A stretch of 64,000 nucleotides of DNA, from positions 1-64,000 of the IMG/VR virus record IMGVR_UViG_3300042731_006881; one strand, written 5' to 3'. Under the pieces are notes generated by a model. The model was not told the DNA's origin. It searched no databases and saw nothing but the letters and a program-made list of their open reading frames with translations. Positions 40,006 to 47,574 of the stretch are shown piece by piece; position 1 is the first letter of the stretch, and every line of letters starts with the position of its first letter. The stretch is from a virus. The translations under genes were made by a program, and so were the position numbers.

Positions 40006-40767
40006 CTATTCGCTCAGCCATGCCTCAGCTACCACACGGCGAGCGTATGCGAAGGCCCGGTGAGCCTGCTTGGTTGCCTGCTCCGCGCGATTTCGTAGCG
40101 GACCAAGCGCAGCGTCGTCACCCATCTGTGCGAGGTTCAGGACTACCTCAAACTGGTCCTGGTGTGGTTTCTTCCTCTTCCCTGCCAGAATTGCCAATGC
40201 ATCCTTGAACGCAGCAACCACCGAGTCGTCGTGCGCCAGCAGCATCGCTACCCCAGACACCTCGCCAAACATGGCCTCCACCCCCTGAGGGAAGGTCATC
40301 CACGGGTGACGGACCAGCTCTGTCGCTTCGTCGACGTCAGAATTTGTTCTAAGCCGTCGTGTTGTTGTGTACTTCGGAACACGGACGACCGTCCCCATTG
40401 CTCTCTCTGGTAGTCGCAGACAGTATCGTGCAATGAGTACGCGGTGGGGGTGGAGTCCTCGACTCTGCCACCACCTAGGGCACCCGTGCCCGCTCGGAGT
40501 ATCTGGGGATGAACCGTGTGGAACCAGAGGAAGAACGCTTTCCCATACCATCCTGAGGCGGCTATGGCGCGCGCACTGCCTCCGGTTGATTGCAGGAGCT
40601 GCTCGCGGGACGTCACTTGGAACCCCTTTAGCACACCCGCTCATGATCGCAGCTATCTGACCTCCAAGGTTCGACTGCGCTCCAAGCGCCGAATCGGCTT
40701 CTGTAAGAAACCATTCGATGTCCGCAGAGTAGAGGTCAGAACGAAAAGTTGCTCTAGATACTGCCAT
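40006..40767 (-). CDS. Hypothetical protein
   Basis: A 253-residue protein from the ATG at 40767 (MAVSRATFRS); it overlaps the upstream gene by 14 bases. Helical N-terminus, basic middle with several Arg and His, and a C-terminal helical half (EVVLNLAQMGDDAALGPLRNR). No recognised domain. A perfect GTGCTT-CTTC-AAGCAC hairpin follows its stop codon directly, without T-run, perhaps marking the end of this transcription unit. Position at the early/late junction is where Q-like or C-like regulators are found, but no similarity is evident. Confidence 0.6.
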   Translation of the reverse strand: MAVSRATFRSDLYSADIEWFLTEADSALGAQSNLGGQIAAIMSGCAKGVPSDVPRAAPAINRRQCARHSRLRMVWESVLPLVPHGSSPDTPSGHGCPRWWQSRGLHPHRVLIARYCLRLPERAMGTVVRVPKYTTTRRLRTNSDVDEATELVRHPWMTFPQGVEAMFGEVSGVAMLLAHDDSVVAAFKDALAILAGKRKKPHQDQFEVVLNLAQMGDDAALGPLRNRAEQATKQAHRAFAYARRVVAEAWLSE

Positions 40768-41026
40768 CCGATACCAGCTTCCCACTCCTAACACCTCCAG
40801 CCGTCTCTTCGAGCTTCCTAGCCCATTCATCCAGGCACTCTGGAGGCGGCTCCCACGTATCAGATGAGGCGTATTCAATCCGCTTGAGCCACGCGAGCAG
40901 ATCAAGCTTTTGCTGCTCACGGAGCCCCATGAACCACGTGAGCGAAGGGCACGTGATGCCTCCAATCCGTGTGATGAGCAGCTTCATCCGTTTGCTGCAT
41001 TCGGCTTCAATGCACAGCGATCCCAT
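40754..41026 (-). CDS. Small hypothetical protein
   Basis: A 90-residue protein starting MGSLCIEAECSKRMK. The same opening words (LCIEAEC) occur in the DUF1643 protein at 41451, so the two genes share a 5' coding segment, probably by duplication. The rest is helical with WFMGLREQQKLDLLAWLKR. Function unknown. Confidence 0.6.
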   Translation of the reverse strand: MGSLCIEAECSKRMKLLITRIGGITCPSLTWFMGLREQQKLDLLAWLKRIEYASSDTWEPPPECLDEWARKLEETAGGVRSGKLVSDGSI

Positions 41027-41173
41027 CTATTCCTCCATTCCTGCTCGCTCTCTCCGAGCGGTTTCCAGCATCTTGCTAACGTCAGCGAACAGTGCCTCGT
41101 AAAGCGAGACAACTTCTGCCATATCGAACGCCTTCTTGAGCCCATCGCTGCTGATTCTCTCCATCGCGGTCAT
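41027..41173 (-). CDS. Small helical protein
   Basis: A 48-residue protein (starts MTAMERISSDG, ends RRERAGMEE) whose ATG overlaps the upstream stop (ATGA) and whose TAG abuts the next ATG. The ending RERAGMEE carries a GGAGGAATAG sequence that serves as ribosome binding site for the next gene. Too short for the usual cut-off. No known family. Confidence 0.6.
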   Translation of the reverse strand: MTAMERISSDGLKKAFDMAEVVSLYEALFADVSKMLETARRERAGMEE

Positions 41174-41454
41174 GCAGGAACCCACTTTCCTTCACGCACA
41201 AATCCGTGAAGCTTGCATCGTGTACAGAGCAGCGACGGGCTCAGTGTTATCGGTTCTAGTGACTGGACATTCCAGCCGTTGCTCCAGGTTGGCTGCAGTG
41301 GAATCGCATCCTCACGAAGACATCCTAGGCAGGAGTGCTCGTATTCTAGCGCATCAATCTCTCCATCGAAATAGCGGACCCTTGCGCGAACTCCATGGCC
41401 AAGGTCCTGCCACTCTCCGAGAGAGAATCGCTCATCCATGTTGCTCAGAGTCAT
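41170..41454 (-). CDS. DUF6527-like zinc protein
   Basis: A 94-residue protein with the DUF6527 pattern: CLGCLREDAIPLQPTW near residue 43, then EPITLSPSLL and a second Cys pair LCTRCKLHGFVREGKWV at the end. Family members are small zinc-binding proteins common in phages, sometimes mislabelled ammonia monooxygenase, with no known activity. Coupled by ATGA on both sides. Confidence 0.75.
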   Translation of the reverse strand: MTLSNMDERFSLGEWQDLGHGVRARVRYFDGEIDALEYEHSCLGCLREDAIPLQPTWSNGWNVQSLEPITLSPSLLCTRCKLHGFVREGKWVPA

Positions 41455-41936
41455 GGCATCTCGAACGGTTTCAGGTCTCCGCGCAGATACAGCGGGTGCG
41501 CTGGTGACCGGTCTCTGTTTAGTTTCAGCGCATTCTGCGCCTTGCCAATACTCCGTACCAACTCTAGCACGTACTCTCCACGCTCGTTGTCTGGTCCTAT
41601 GGCACGAGGATCTGGTGGTACAAGCTTCGGGTTGGTCTCACGCCACGCTCGAACGTTGGCGACCCAGCACCACCCATAACCCCATCCACCAGCGTATCCA
41701 ACTGCTCTGGTAACCGTTGGGTCCATAGCCTCCGGTGTCGCCGTCGATGGATTCGCGAGGATGAAGAGGCATACACGGTCGTTCACGCAACACGTTGGGT
41801 ACCGCAGCAGGTAACGGAACCGACGCCCGCGGCAGAACGGATCACCACACTGCTCGTGCTCCTCACACTCAGAGAACTCAGCCGATGGGACTGCATCTTT
41901 GCATTCGGCTTCAATGCACAGTGTTTCGTAGTTCAT
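41451..41936 (-). CDS. DUF1643 family protein
   Basis: A 161-residue protein with the family core FILANPSTATPEAMDPTVTRAVGYA, then W-C-W-V-A-N-V-R-A-W-R-x-T-N-P-x-L. An N-terminal extension of about 40 residues has several Cys (CEEHEQCGDPFC), possibly a metal site. DUF1643 proteins are frequent in phages; the function is unknown. Its first residues repeat those of the gene at 40754. Confidence 0.85.
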   Translation of the reverse strand: MNYETLCIEAECKDAVPSAEFSECEEHEQCGDPFCRGRRFRYLLRYPTCCVNDRVCLFILANPSTATPEAMDPTVTRAVGYAGGWGYGWCWVANVRAWRETNPKLVPPDPRAIGPDNERGEYVLELVRSIGKAQNALKLNRDRSPAHPLYLRGDLKPFEMP

Positions 41937-42268
41937 CTATTCCTCCATTCCTGCTCGCTATCCAAACCTCCATGCTTGCTCGCCCACTTCCGCACGCATT
42001 GCTGCCAGCGCGCGTCGAGGTGTTCCTGATATAGCTTCTGCTCACGCTCGATCCGCTCTGACTCCTGTTCTGCGATGCGGCGCTCGATTTCTCCCTCCCT
42101 CGCTGCCACCTCTGCCTTGAGTTCGTCGATGCTGAAGCTGGAGATGGGGTTCAGTGTCGGGAAGTCACCATGTAGAGACAGCCGCACGATAGGAAGCGGG
42201 TCGATGAACTTCGCTGCGGCCGCGTACTGCATCGCGGTCAGCAGTGCGTTGGTAGCGCTATCGGCCAC
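41933..42268 (-). CDS. Hypothetical coiled-coil protein
   Basis: A 111-residue protein. The start chosen is the GTG at 42268, which has GGAGG six bases upstream and overlaps the DUF5131 gene by 11 bases; the ATG at 42232 is an alternative. The C-terminal half is a charged helix (EGEIERRIAEQESERIEREQ). Function unknown. ATGA with the next gene. Confidence 0.6.
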   Translation of the reverse strand: MADSATNALLTAMQYAAAAKFIDPLPIVRLSLHGDFPTLNPISSFSIDELKAEVAAREGEIERRIAEQESERIEREQKLYQEHLDARWQQCVRKWASKHGGLDSEQEWRNR

Positions 42269-43136
42269 TACACACCTCCGGCCATTCACGAGGCCACGGT
42301 CCACCAGGCCAATGCTGCGGATCCCCCCCCTTTCGGTCATGCTGGTTGGCAATCTGCTTGGTGAAGAACGGGACTTTTGCTTTGTGGCATTGATCGCGTA
42401 GCGACTCAGCCCAACTAAGATCCATTTGTCTAGCTCCAGGGCCAGACTCTGAACCTGCGATCACCCAGTCGAGCGTGTGGTCCGCGTCACGGCATGGTCT
42501 ACCCATGTCCGTGTTGCGGCCCGTCAGGGAGTCAAGTTGATAGAATGGTCCGCCGGGGTGGGCGCGTTCGGCGTCGATGTGCTCGAGATCTATTGGGCCC
42601 AAAAATGGCTCTGCGCTCACGAACCTCACTGCAGCAGGAGTCTGCAGCAGCATCGGGATGCGCTTGTCTGCGGTGGCCTGGTTCTCGACGGATACGCCGA
42701 TCCATACGTTTGGAATGTGCCAACGCGGTGGGTACAGAAAAAGCTCATTCCACCTAGAGAACCACTCCAACATCCGCTGAGCCCTCTTCGTCAGCACCTG
42801 AAACGTGTGCTGAGGACAGGCAGCCATCACGCCGAACACTGTCGCAATTTGCTCATCGGACAGCATCCCGTGGAACAGGTCGCTCATGCTTGCCACGAAC
42901 ACCATGCGAGGCTTGCGCCACCGCAGCGGTGCGTCGAGCATCTCCGGAACGAAGCGTACCTCGCCAGTCCATATCGGACCACGCTTGCTGAGCATAGTCA
43001 GCCCCTCGTATGGCAGACACGATCCGCTGAAACGGTGCGCCATTCGCATCGCGTAGCAGTTTCGGCACCCTTCCGAGACGCGGGAGCATCCTCGCACCGG
43101 ATTCCACGTTTCGGTCGTCCACTCGATTTTGCTCAT
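42258..43136 (-). CDS. DUF5131 (phage Gp37/Gp68-like) protein
   Basis: A 292-residue protein with the family opening IEWTTETWNPVRGCSRVSEGC, then NCYA (Cys17, Cys24, Cys27). PRMVFVASMSDLFH and NVWIGVSVENQATADKRIP follow, then FVSAEPFLGPI and DWVIAGSESGPGARQMD, and PFFTKQ near the end. The Cys cluster and barrel-like strands suggest a radical-SAM-like fold, but no activity is established. Widespread in phages of diverse hosts. Confidence 0.9.
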   Translation of the reverse strand: MSKIEWTTETWNPVRGCSRVSEGCRNCYAMRMAHRFSGSCLPYEGLTMLSKRGPIWTGEVRFVPEMLDAPLRWRKPRMVFVASMSDLFHGMLSDEQIATVFGVMAACPQHTFQVLTKRAQRMLEWFSRWNELFLYPPRWHIPNVWIGVSVENQATADKRIPMLLQTPAAVRFVSAEPFLGPIDLEHIDAERAHPGGPFYQLDSLTGRNTDMGRPCRDADHTLDWVIAGSESGPGARQMDLSWAESLRDQCHKAKVPFFTKQIANQHDRKGGDPQHWPGGPWPREWPEVCSGR

Positions 43137-43636
43137 GCTTGCTCCAGCTTTCTTACCCGATCACGAAGCGATCTGATGTCTTTCTGTATGCGCTTGCTTC
43201 GGTCTAGCTCTCTTGACACATCCTCGCGAGCCTTCTCCAACAAGTACTTTGTTAGAGAACTTTTCGTGGTGAACACCAGACTGGCGTCGTGCAAACAAAC
43301 ACGGTCGTGCGAAACGAGTTCAACCACTTCACCGCCTCCGAACGGGTACCGGTCACTGTGGCTTCGGGGTCTCCTGCTTCCTTTGATCATCAGCCGCTCC
43401 GTGAACTCTGGCTCGTCATCGTAGCGATTCTGCGGAACGACAAACACCTTCTGTGTCGAATGCCACTGAGCCACGCAAGCGGCAGGGTCAGTGTAGACGC
43501 GCGCTGACGGGATTACATCAGCCCGATTGCTAGACTTCTTCGCCATCAGGAATGCTACACGCCCTACAATCGCACCCCATCGCTCCTTTGGCGCGTTCTT
43601 GCGCTTGTCCCATATGTACAGCTTTTGTAGTTTCAC
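43133..43636 (-). CDS. Hypothetical protein
   Basis: A 167-residue basic protein from a GTG with GAGG about eight bases upstream. N-terminal KLQKLYIWDKRKN, central beta-rich part and a C-terminal coiled-coil helix (KRIQKDIRSLRDRVRKLEQ). The RLRxRVAxLE-type ending recurs in the proteins at 43721 and 58246. Unknown function. Confidence 0.6.
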   Translation of the reverse strand: MKLQKLYIWDKRKNAPKERWGAIVGRVAFLMAKKSSNRADVIPSARVYTDPAACVAQWHSTQKVFVVPQNRYDDEPEFTERLMIKGSRRPRSHSDRYPFGGGEVVELVSHDRVCLHDASLVFTTKSSLTKYLLEKAREDVSRELDRSKRIQKDIRSLRDRVRKLEQA

Positions 43637-43721
43637 AGTCTTTCCTCAATGTGGTGTTGTCTTCACCAGTGGTCGCTCTGGATGCATACCAGTCACTGCT
43701 GTCCAATAGCGAGTAGGCCAT
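43530..43721 (-). CDS. Possible small overlapping gene
   Basis: A 63-residue open frame whose ATG overlaps the upstream stop (TGATG) and has GAGGGGG six bases before it, a strong site. It overlaps the next gene by 107 bases in another frame. Composition is plain, without motif. It could be a real short gene or a leader whose translation opens the next gene's site. Confidence 0.35.
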   Translation of the reverse strand: MAYSLLDSSDWYASRATTGEDNTTLRKDCETTKAVHMGQAQERAKGAMGCDCRACSIPDGEEV

Positions 43722-44218
43722 CAGAACCCCCTCGCTATTAACATCCTCGCTATCTTCAGCTCATTCTCGAGCTCAGCAATTCGCTCACGAAGTCGCTTGC
43801 ATGCAGCTCTCGCCCCACACCTGATCCTCCTCGCGTGAACGGTGGTACCGGAGAGGCTTGGTGCCAGCGGATACACGTCGCACACGTCGGTTGCGTTTGG
43901 GACTTCGATCTTGATCGAACACCACTTATCCCGGTGAACTCCGCCTGATTCGATGCTGTCAGCAATCTGTCTGGCAGCATCGGCAGAATCGTATTTTCCG
44001 ATCTTGCGCCAGTCTCTCTCCAGCCGGCGCCACCAGTACGCATAGACGTCTCTCTCAATCGCGTCAGCTGCGTTCCTGAGAGCTTGGGCCACTGGATCTA
44101 GCGAGTCAGCTGTCCCCAACAACGCGCGCGATCCAATCGATCCGTCTGGACGCACGCACATCCTGATGAGCTCTGGGACGGCCTCCAACGAGTTGGCGAT
44201 TTCGCGTAGTCGGTTCAT
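43721..44218 (-). CDS. Hypothetical helical protein
   Basis: A 165-residue protein from the ATG at 44218 (MNRLREIAN), overlapping the upstream gene by four bases. Helical, with two Cys near the end, then KRLRERIAELENELKIARML, a coiled coil resembling the C-terminus of the protein at 58246. Unknown function. Confidence 0.6.
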   Translation of the reverse strand: MNRLREIANSLEAVPELIRMCVRPDGSIGSRALLGTADSLDPVAQALRNAADAIERDVYAYWWRRLERDWRKIGKYDSADAARQIADSIESGGVHRDKWCSIKIEVPNATDVCDVYPLAPSLSGTTVHARRIRCGARAACKRLRERIAELENELKIARMLIARGF

Positions 44219-44382
44219 CTCAGCGACCATTTCGACACATCCAGCAGGTTCATGCTGCCCTCTTCAGTTGCTCCTGGCACCAGAGCACCACTGAGCCGGG
44301 AGGGTCGGTCTTTACGCTCTCCAGCAACGATCTGGTGACCCATCACCTCAACGATTGCCCAGACGGAGAATTCCTCGCTCAT
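44215..44382 (-). CDS. Small phage protein of the FSVWAIVEVMGHQ type
   Basis: A 55-residue protein. Its N-terminus (MSEEFSVWAIVEVMGHQIVAG) matches a group of small phage proteins seen next to replication genes, in which WAIVELMGHxxxAG is almost invariant. Here the C-terminal half differs. ATGA overlaps on both sides support it as a real gene despite its size. Function unknown. Confidence 0.75.
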   Translation of the reverse strand: MSEEFSVWAIVEVMGHQIVAGERKDRPSRLSGALVPGATEEGSMNLLDVSKWSLR

Positions 44383-44723
44383 TGGTAGCCACTCCCGTCG
44401 TCCACGATGACGCGCTCATGACCATGGTGTATTGGTGGTGGATCTGGCCGATGCATCGGTATCCCTGCCTCGGTCAACAGTTGCTCGATCGCGTCGGCTG
44501 CTCCGAGCTCTAGCGAGTTGTCCGTCTTCATGCATGCGCGGTCCAGGAAGAGCGCTCTTGCTACTCGGAGGGACTCTGCCCAGCCCTTCCATGGGCTCAA
44601 GTTCCGAAAATGGTGTACAACTAACCTTTGTGCACCATCGCGACAAGAAGCTCGAGCGACAGCAATTTCAACCTCGTAGACTATCATATCTACGACGGCT
44701 TCTATTCCTCTACTCATCTTCAT
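44379..44723 (-). CDS. Hypothetical protein
   Basis: A 114-residue protein from the ATG at 44723, which overlaps the DnaB stop (TGATG); an ATG two codons later is possible. N-terminal helix (GIEAVVDMIVYEVEIAVAR), Cys near residues 28 and 65, then Pro/His stretch RPDPPPIHHGHE. No family recognised. Confidence 0.55.
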   Translation of the reverse strand: MKMSRGIEAVVDMIVYEVEIAVARASCRDGAQRLVVHHFRNLSPWKGWAESLRVARALFLDRACMKTDNSLELGAADAIEQLLTEAGIPMHRPDPPPIHHGHERVIVDDGSGYQ

Positions 44724-47185
44724 CAATCCAAACTCCTATCAAATCCCCAGTCGTCAACGTCACCCGGGCGCGGCCTGGCGTAGGACGGCTCCTCATCGAT
44801 TTCCTCCAGGTTGTCGAAGCGCGTGTATGCCGACGTGAACCTAGTCCGCACAGTCCCTGTTGGACCATTTCGCTGCTTCGCGATGATGACCTCCGCAACG
44901 CCCATGTCAACGCTATCCATGTTGTAGTATTCATCACGGTAGATGAATATGATAGTGTCGGCGTCCTGCTCAATTGCCCCTGACTCGCGCAAATCGCTCA
45001 GCTGAGGGCGCTTGTCATGTCGAGACTCCACCGAGCGATTCAATTGTGATAGCGCTAGTACAGGAACTTCGAGCTCTTTAGCCAACTGCTTGAGCCCGCG
45101 CGACAACTCGCTGACCTCCTGCTCCCTGCTATGCGCATTCCGCCTTCCGCGCATGAGTTGCAGATAGTCGATCGCGATGAGACCGAGGCGCTTCCCTTTG
45201 TGTCTGAGCTCCGCCTGATACCGGCGCGATTTCGCCCGCACTTCTCCGAGCGATATTGCAGGAGTGTCGTCCACCCGAAGCAGCATGTGCTGGAATGCTC
45301 TAGACTTGTCGGTGATGCGACTCCAATCGTCGGAGTTGAGAGATCCGCTCCTGAGTCGCGACACATCAACCCGCGCTTCCGCAGCAAGGAGACGCAACGC
45401 CAATTGCTCAGTCGGCATCTCGAGCGAGAAGAATGCCGCAGCCAAATCGCTCTGCTCCCAATTTCCAGGGGTTACCTCGCGCGCCCCAGTCATGTTCGCA
45501 GCCACGTTGAGGACGTAGCTCGTATTGTGGGTAACAATGAACCCCTCGGTAACGAACATCCCATCCTCGTTGCTTACCTTGATGCAAGTGCAACTGCTCC
45601 GACCGGTTGGTATCACCCTTGCGATATATCGCTCGCGAAGTCGAAGTTCCCCACCAACCCACTTCTTCAAATTCTTGTCGCTGCTCACGGGCATGATATC
45701 CCCACCGGGGAACGAAAGGTTGATCCTCCAGTACTGTCTCGCGCTGCATAGTTCCCCGTTCTTCCGATACGATCCTTGGTGCTCTGCTGATTTCGCTCTA
45801 CCACCGAGCGACCTAACCAGGAACTCAACGTCATCGCGCAGCTTCTCCGATGTAGTGCAGTATTCAATTCCCTTCCCGTGCGGGTCGCAGACATAACCGT
45901 CTGAATCGCACAAGCCGTTGAGAAGAAGTTGCCGATGCTCCCAGCACCCTAGCAGGTACGCCTCTGGAATGAACTTCTCGTGCGACCTACAACATAGCAG
46001 ACCCAACGCCATCAGGTACCGTTTGATCCCCAACAGTGAAACTCCACCACATCCATCGTTGAACCTGCTAGAACCACCTTCCCAACGCTGTTCGACGCAG
46101 AAGACAACGTCTTTCTCTGGGTTGTGTATTCGCTGCCCACTACCATCCCCGAGCCATACACCAAGCACGTATGGGTCAATCGGAATCTCGGATGGTTCCC
46201 GTTCAGACCACCGCATCTTCGCAGCAAACTGGATGCTATGATTCAATCCTCCATCTGAACGATGAAGTGTTCTGGCAATATCCGCCGTGGTACGCACTGC
46301 TCCACACAAACCAGCGCGCCTATCAGATCGTGTACGAGTCACCCACAGGTGCTCGCCGCACACCTCTACCGAGCAACCGTCTGATGTTTCAACAGAAAAC
46401 GTCTCCTTCGTTCCTTGTGGAAATACACCCTGCACAATAGTTGGTAACCCGTCGGCTCCCATCACCAGATCGCCAACTCGCAGCGACTCTACGCGCTTCC
46501 ATCCACCCGGCGTCAGTACTCGCTGTCCATCCTTCAGGGCCTTCCCCATCCCGGGCCTCCCAGCCACGATGAAGAGCTCTCCAGGGTGCATCCCCGTCGT
46601 GAGTCTGTCCACATCGTCAAAACCAGTTCTAGCTCCGGTCACTCCGCTCGCGCCCGACCTCGATGCGGTTGCCACCGACTCGAGAGCTTCTCCCACCGCT
46701 TCGCCGATATCGACCATTGATCGCGCCGATCCGGCCTGGGCGATCGCCGAGAGTTTCTGCTCCGTTGCGTCGATGTATTCCTGTGGGTCCCCACAATCTC
46801 CGTGGGCCTCCGCCGCTGCCCTCTGGCACACGCTAATGAAGCGCCGCAGACGCGCCTTGTCGCGTACCGTCTCGGCGTGCTGGACTACGTTCGATATCGC
46901 CGGTGTCGCATGGGTGACACGCACGAGGTACTCGGTGCCTCCGACCCGATCGAGCTGGCCAGCGTCCTTCAGCCGCCCGCGGATCGAAACCAGGTCAACC
47001 GCGGATCCGTCGGAGCTGACACCGATGACTGCCTGAAACAGGATCCGGTGAGCGTCCGAGTAGAAATCAGCTGGCTCAACCAGTCCGTCCACGAGGTCTA
47101 GCGATGGGTCCGGGTGCAGGATGCAGGCGCTCAGCACAGCCACCTCGGCCTCAATGTCGTGCGGGGGTAACGAACCGTCGCTCAC
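44723..47185 (-). CDS. dnaB: Replicative DNA helicase DnaB, intein-containing precursor
   Basis: An 820-residue precursor; the mature helicase is about 481 residues. Extein N-part: primase-binding domain (HDIEAEVAVLSACI, then DFYSDAHRILFQA) and RTGFDDVDRLTTGMHPGELFIVAGRPGMGK (Walker A, residues 209-215). An intein occupies 216-554. The C-part resumes TSYVLN, with SLEMPTEQLALRLLA, LIAIDYLQLM (Walker B) and the arginine-finger region FIYRDEYY. The protein unwinds DNA at the phage fork and is loaded by the product of the next upstream gene. Without splicing the Walker A loop is broken, so activity needs the intein to act. Confidence 0.95.
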   Translation of the reverse strand: MSDGSLPPHDIEAEVAVLSACILHPDPSLDLVDGLVEPADFYSDAHRILFQAVIGVSSDGSAVDLVSIRGRLKDAGQLDRVGGTEYLVRVTHATPAISNVVQHAETVRDKARLRRFISVCQRAAAEAHGDCGDPQEYIDATEQKLSAIAQAGSARSMVDIGEAVGEALESVATASRSGASGVTGARTGFDDVDRLTTGMHPGELFIVAGRPGMGKALKDGQRVLTPGGWKRVESLRVGDLVMGADGLPTIVQGVFPQGTKETFSVETSDGCSVEVCGEHLWVTRTRSDRRAGLCGAVRTTADIARTLHRSDGGLNHSIQFAAKMRWSEREPSEIPIDPYVLGVWLGDGSGQRIHNPEKDVVFCVEQRWEGGSSRFNDGCGGVSLLGIKRYLMALGLLCCRSHEKFIPEAYLLGCWEHRQLLLNGLCDSDGYVCDPHGKGIEYCTTSEKLRDDVEFLVRSLGGRAKSAEHQGSYRKNGELCSARQYWRINLSFPGGDIMPVSSDKNLKKWVGGELRLRERYIARVIPTGRSSCTCIKVSNEDGMFVTEGFIVTHNTSYVLNVAANMTGAREVTPGNWEQSDLAAAFFSLEMPTEQLALRLLAAEARVDVSRLRSGSLNSDDWSRITDKSRAFQHMLLRVDDTPAISLGEVRAKSRRYQAELRHKGKRLGLIAIDYLQLMRGRRNAHSREQEVSELSRGLKQLAKELEVPVLALSQLNRSVESRHDKRPQLSDLRESGAIEQDADTIIFIYRDEYYNMDSVDMGVAEVIIAKQRNGPTGTVRTRFTSAYTRFDNLEEIDEEPSYARPRPGDVDDWGFDRSLD
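45524..46540 (-). mobile_element. Intein with LAGLIDADG endonuclease in DnaB Walker A
   Basis: 339 residues (216-554 of the precursor). First residue Ala, not Cys or Ser (ALKDGQRVLTPGGW). The class-3 markers are present: Trp281 in block B (GEHLWVT), Cys534 at F:4 (CIKV) and Thr552 before His553-Asn554. The C-extein starts with Thr. LAGLIDADG-type motifs LGVWLGDGSG (residues 341-350) and LLNGLCDSDGYV (421-432) keep both acidic residues, so homing activity is possible. In class 3, Cys F:4 attacks the N-terminal splice junction. Confidence 0.9.
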
Positions 47186-47574
47186 TTCTCGAGCACCTTC
47201 ACCAAATCCGAAACCTCTGGCCGCTTGCTCGCTGATTGGTCAACGCCGGCCCGTGACAGGGCCTGTCGCGCGTTTTCGGTGGCTAAGCGCGTCTGCTCCT
47301 GCACCCATTCCTCGTGGCGCTTAGAGGCCGCCTCAGCGGCCCTGCGTCGCATTCCAGCAAGGGCGGACTTTCTTATCTCACCGAGCGTTGGAGCGAACTG
47401 GCGGTGCTCATCCTGAGCGAGTGCATCCACCGCCGCCACCATGGCCTCCGGGTCCAGGTCGCTGAGGAGCCTCCCCCACTCAGCCAGTGACTCGCGCGTC
47501 TGCTTCGCGGCCCAGCTCGGAAATGCTGCAAGCATGACCGAGTAGGCCCGGCGCAGGTGCGGATTGGAGCTCAT
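47182..47574 (-). CDS. Helicase loader (G40P-loader-like)
   Basis: A 130-residue helical protein directly upstream of dnaB and downstream of the O-like initiator, the place of loaders. Residues 10-75 match the outline of the phage G40P loader/inhibitor family: AFPSWAAKQTRESLAEWGRLL, then DLDPEAMVAAVDALAQDE and FAPTLGEIRKSA. The C-terminal part is a charged helix. It should bring DnaB to the initiator complex. ATGA overlap with the initiator. Confidence 0.75.
   Translation of the reverse strand: MSSNPHLRRAYSVMLAAFPSWAAKQTRESLAEWGRLLSDLDPEAMVAAVDALAQDEHRQFAPTLGEIRKSALAGMRRRAAEAASKRHEEWVQEQTRLATENARQALSRAGVDQSASKRPEVSDLVKVLEK

Noticed and set aside
44723-47185. Disrupted, inactive helicase
   Set aside because: The inserted block has all intein splice motifs and is in frame, so it is a spliceable precursor rather than a broken gene.
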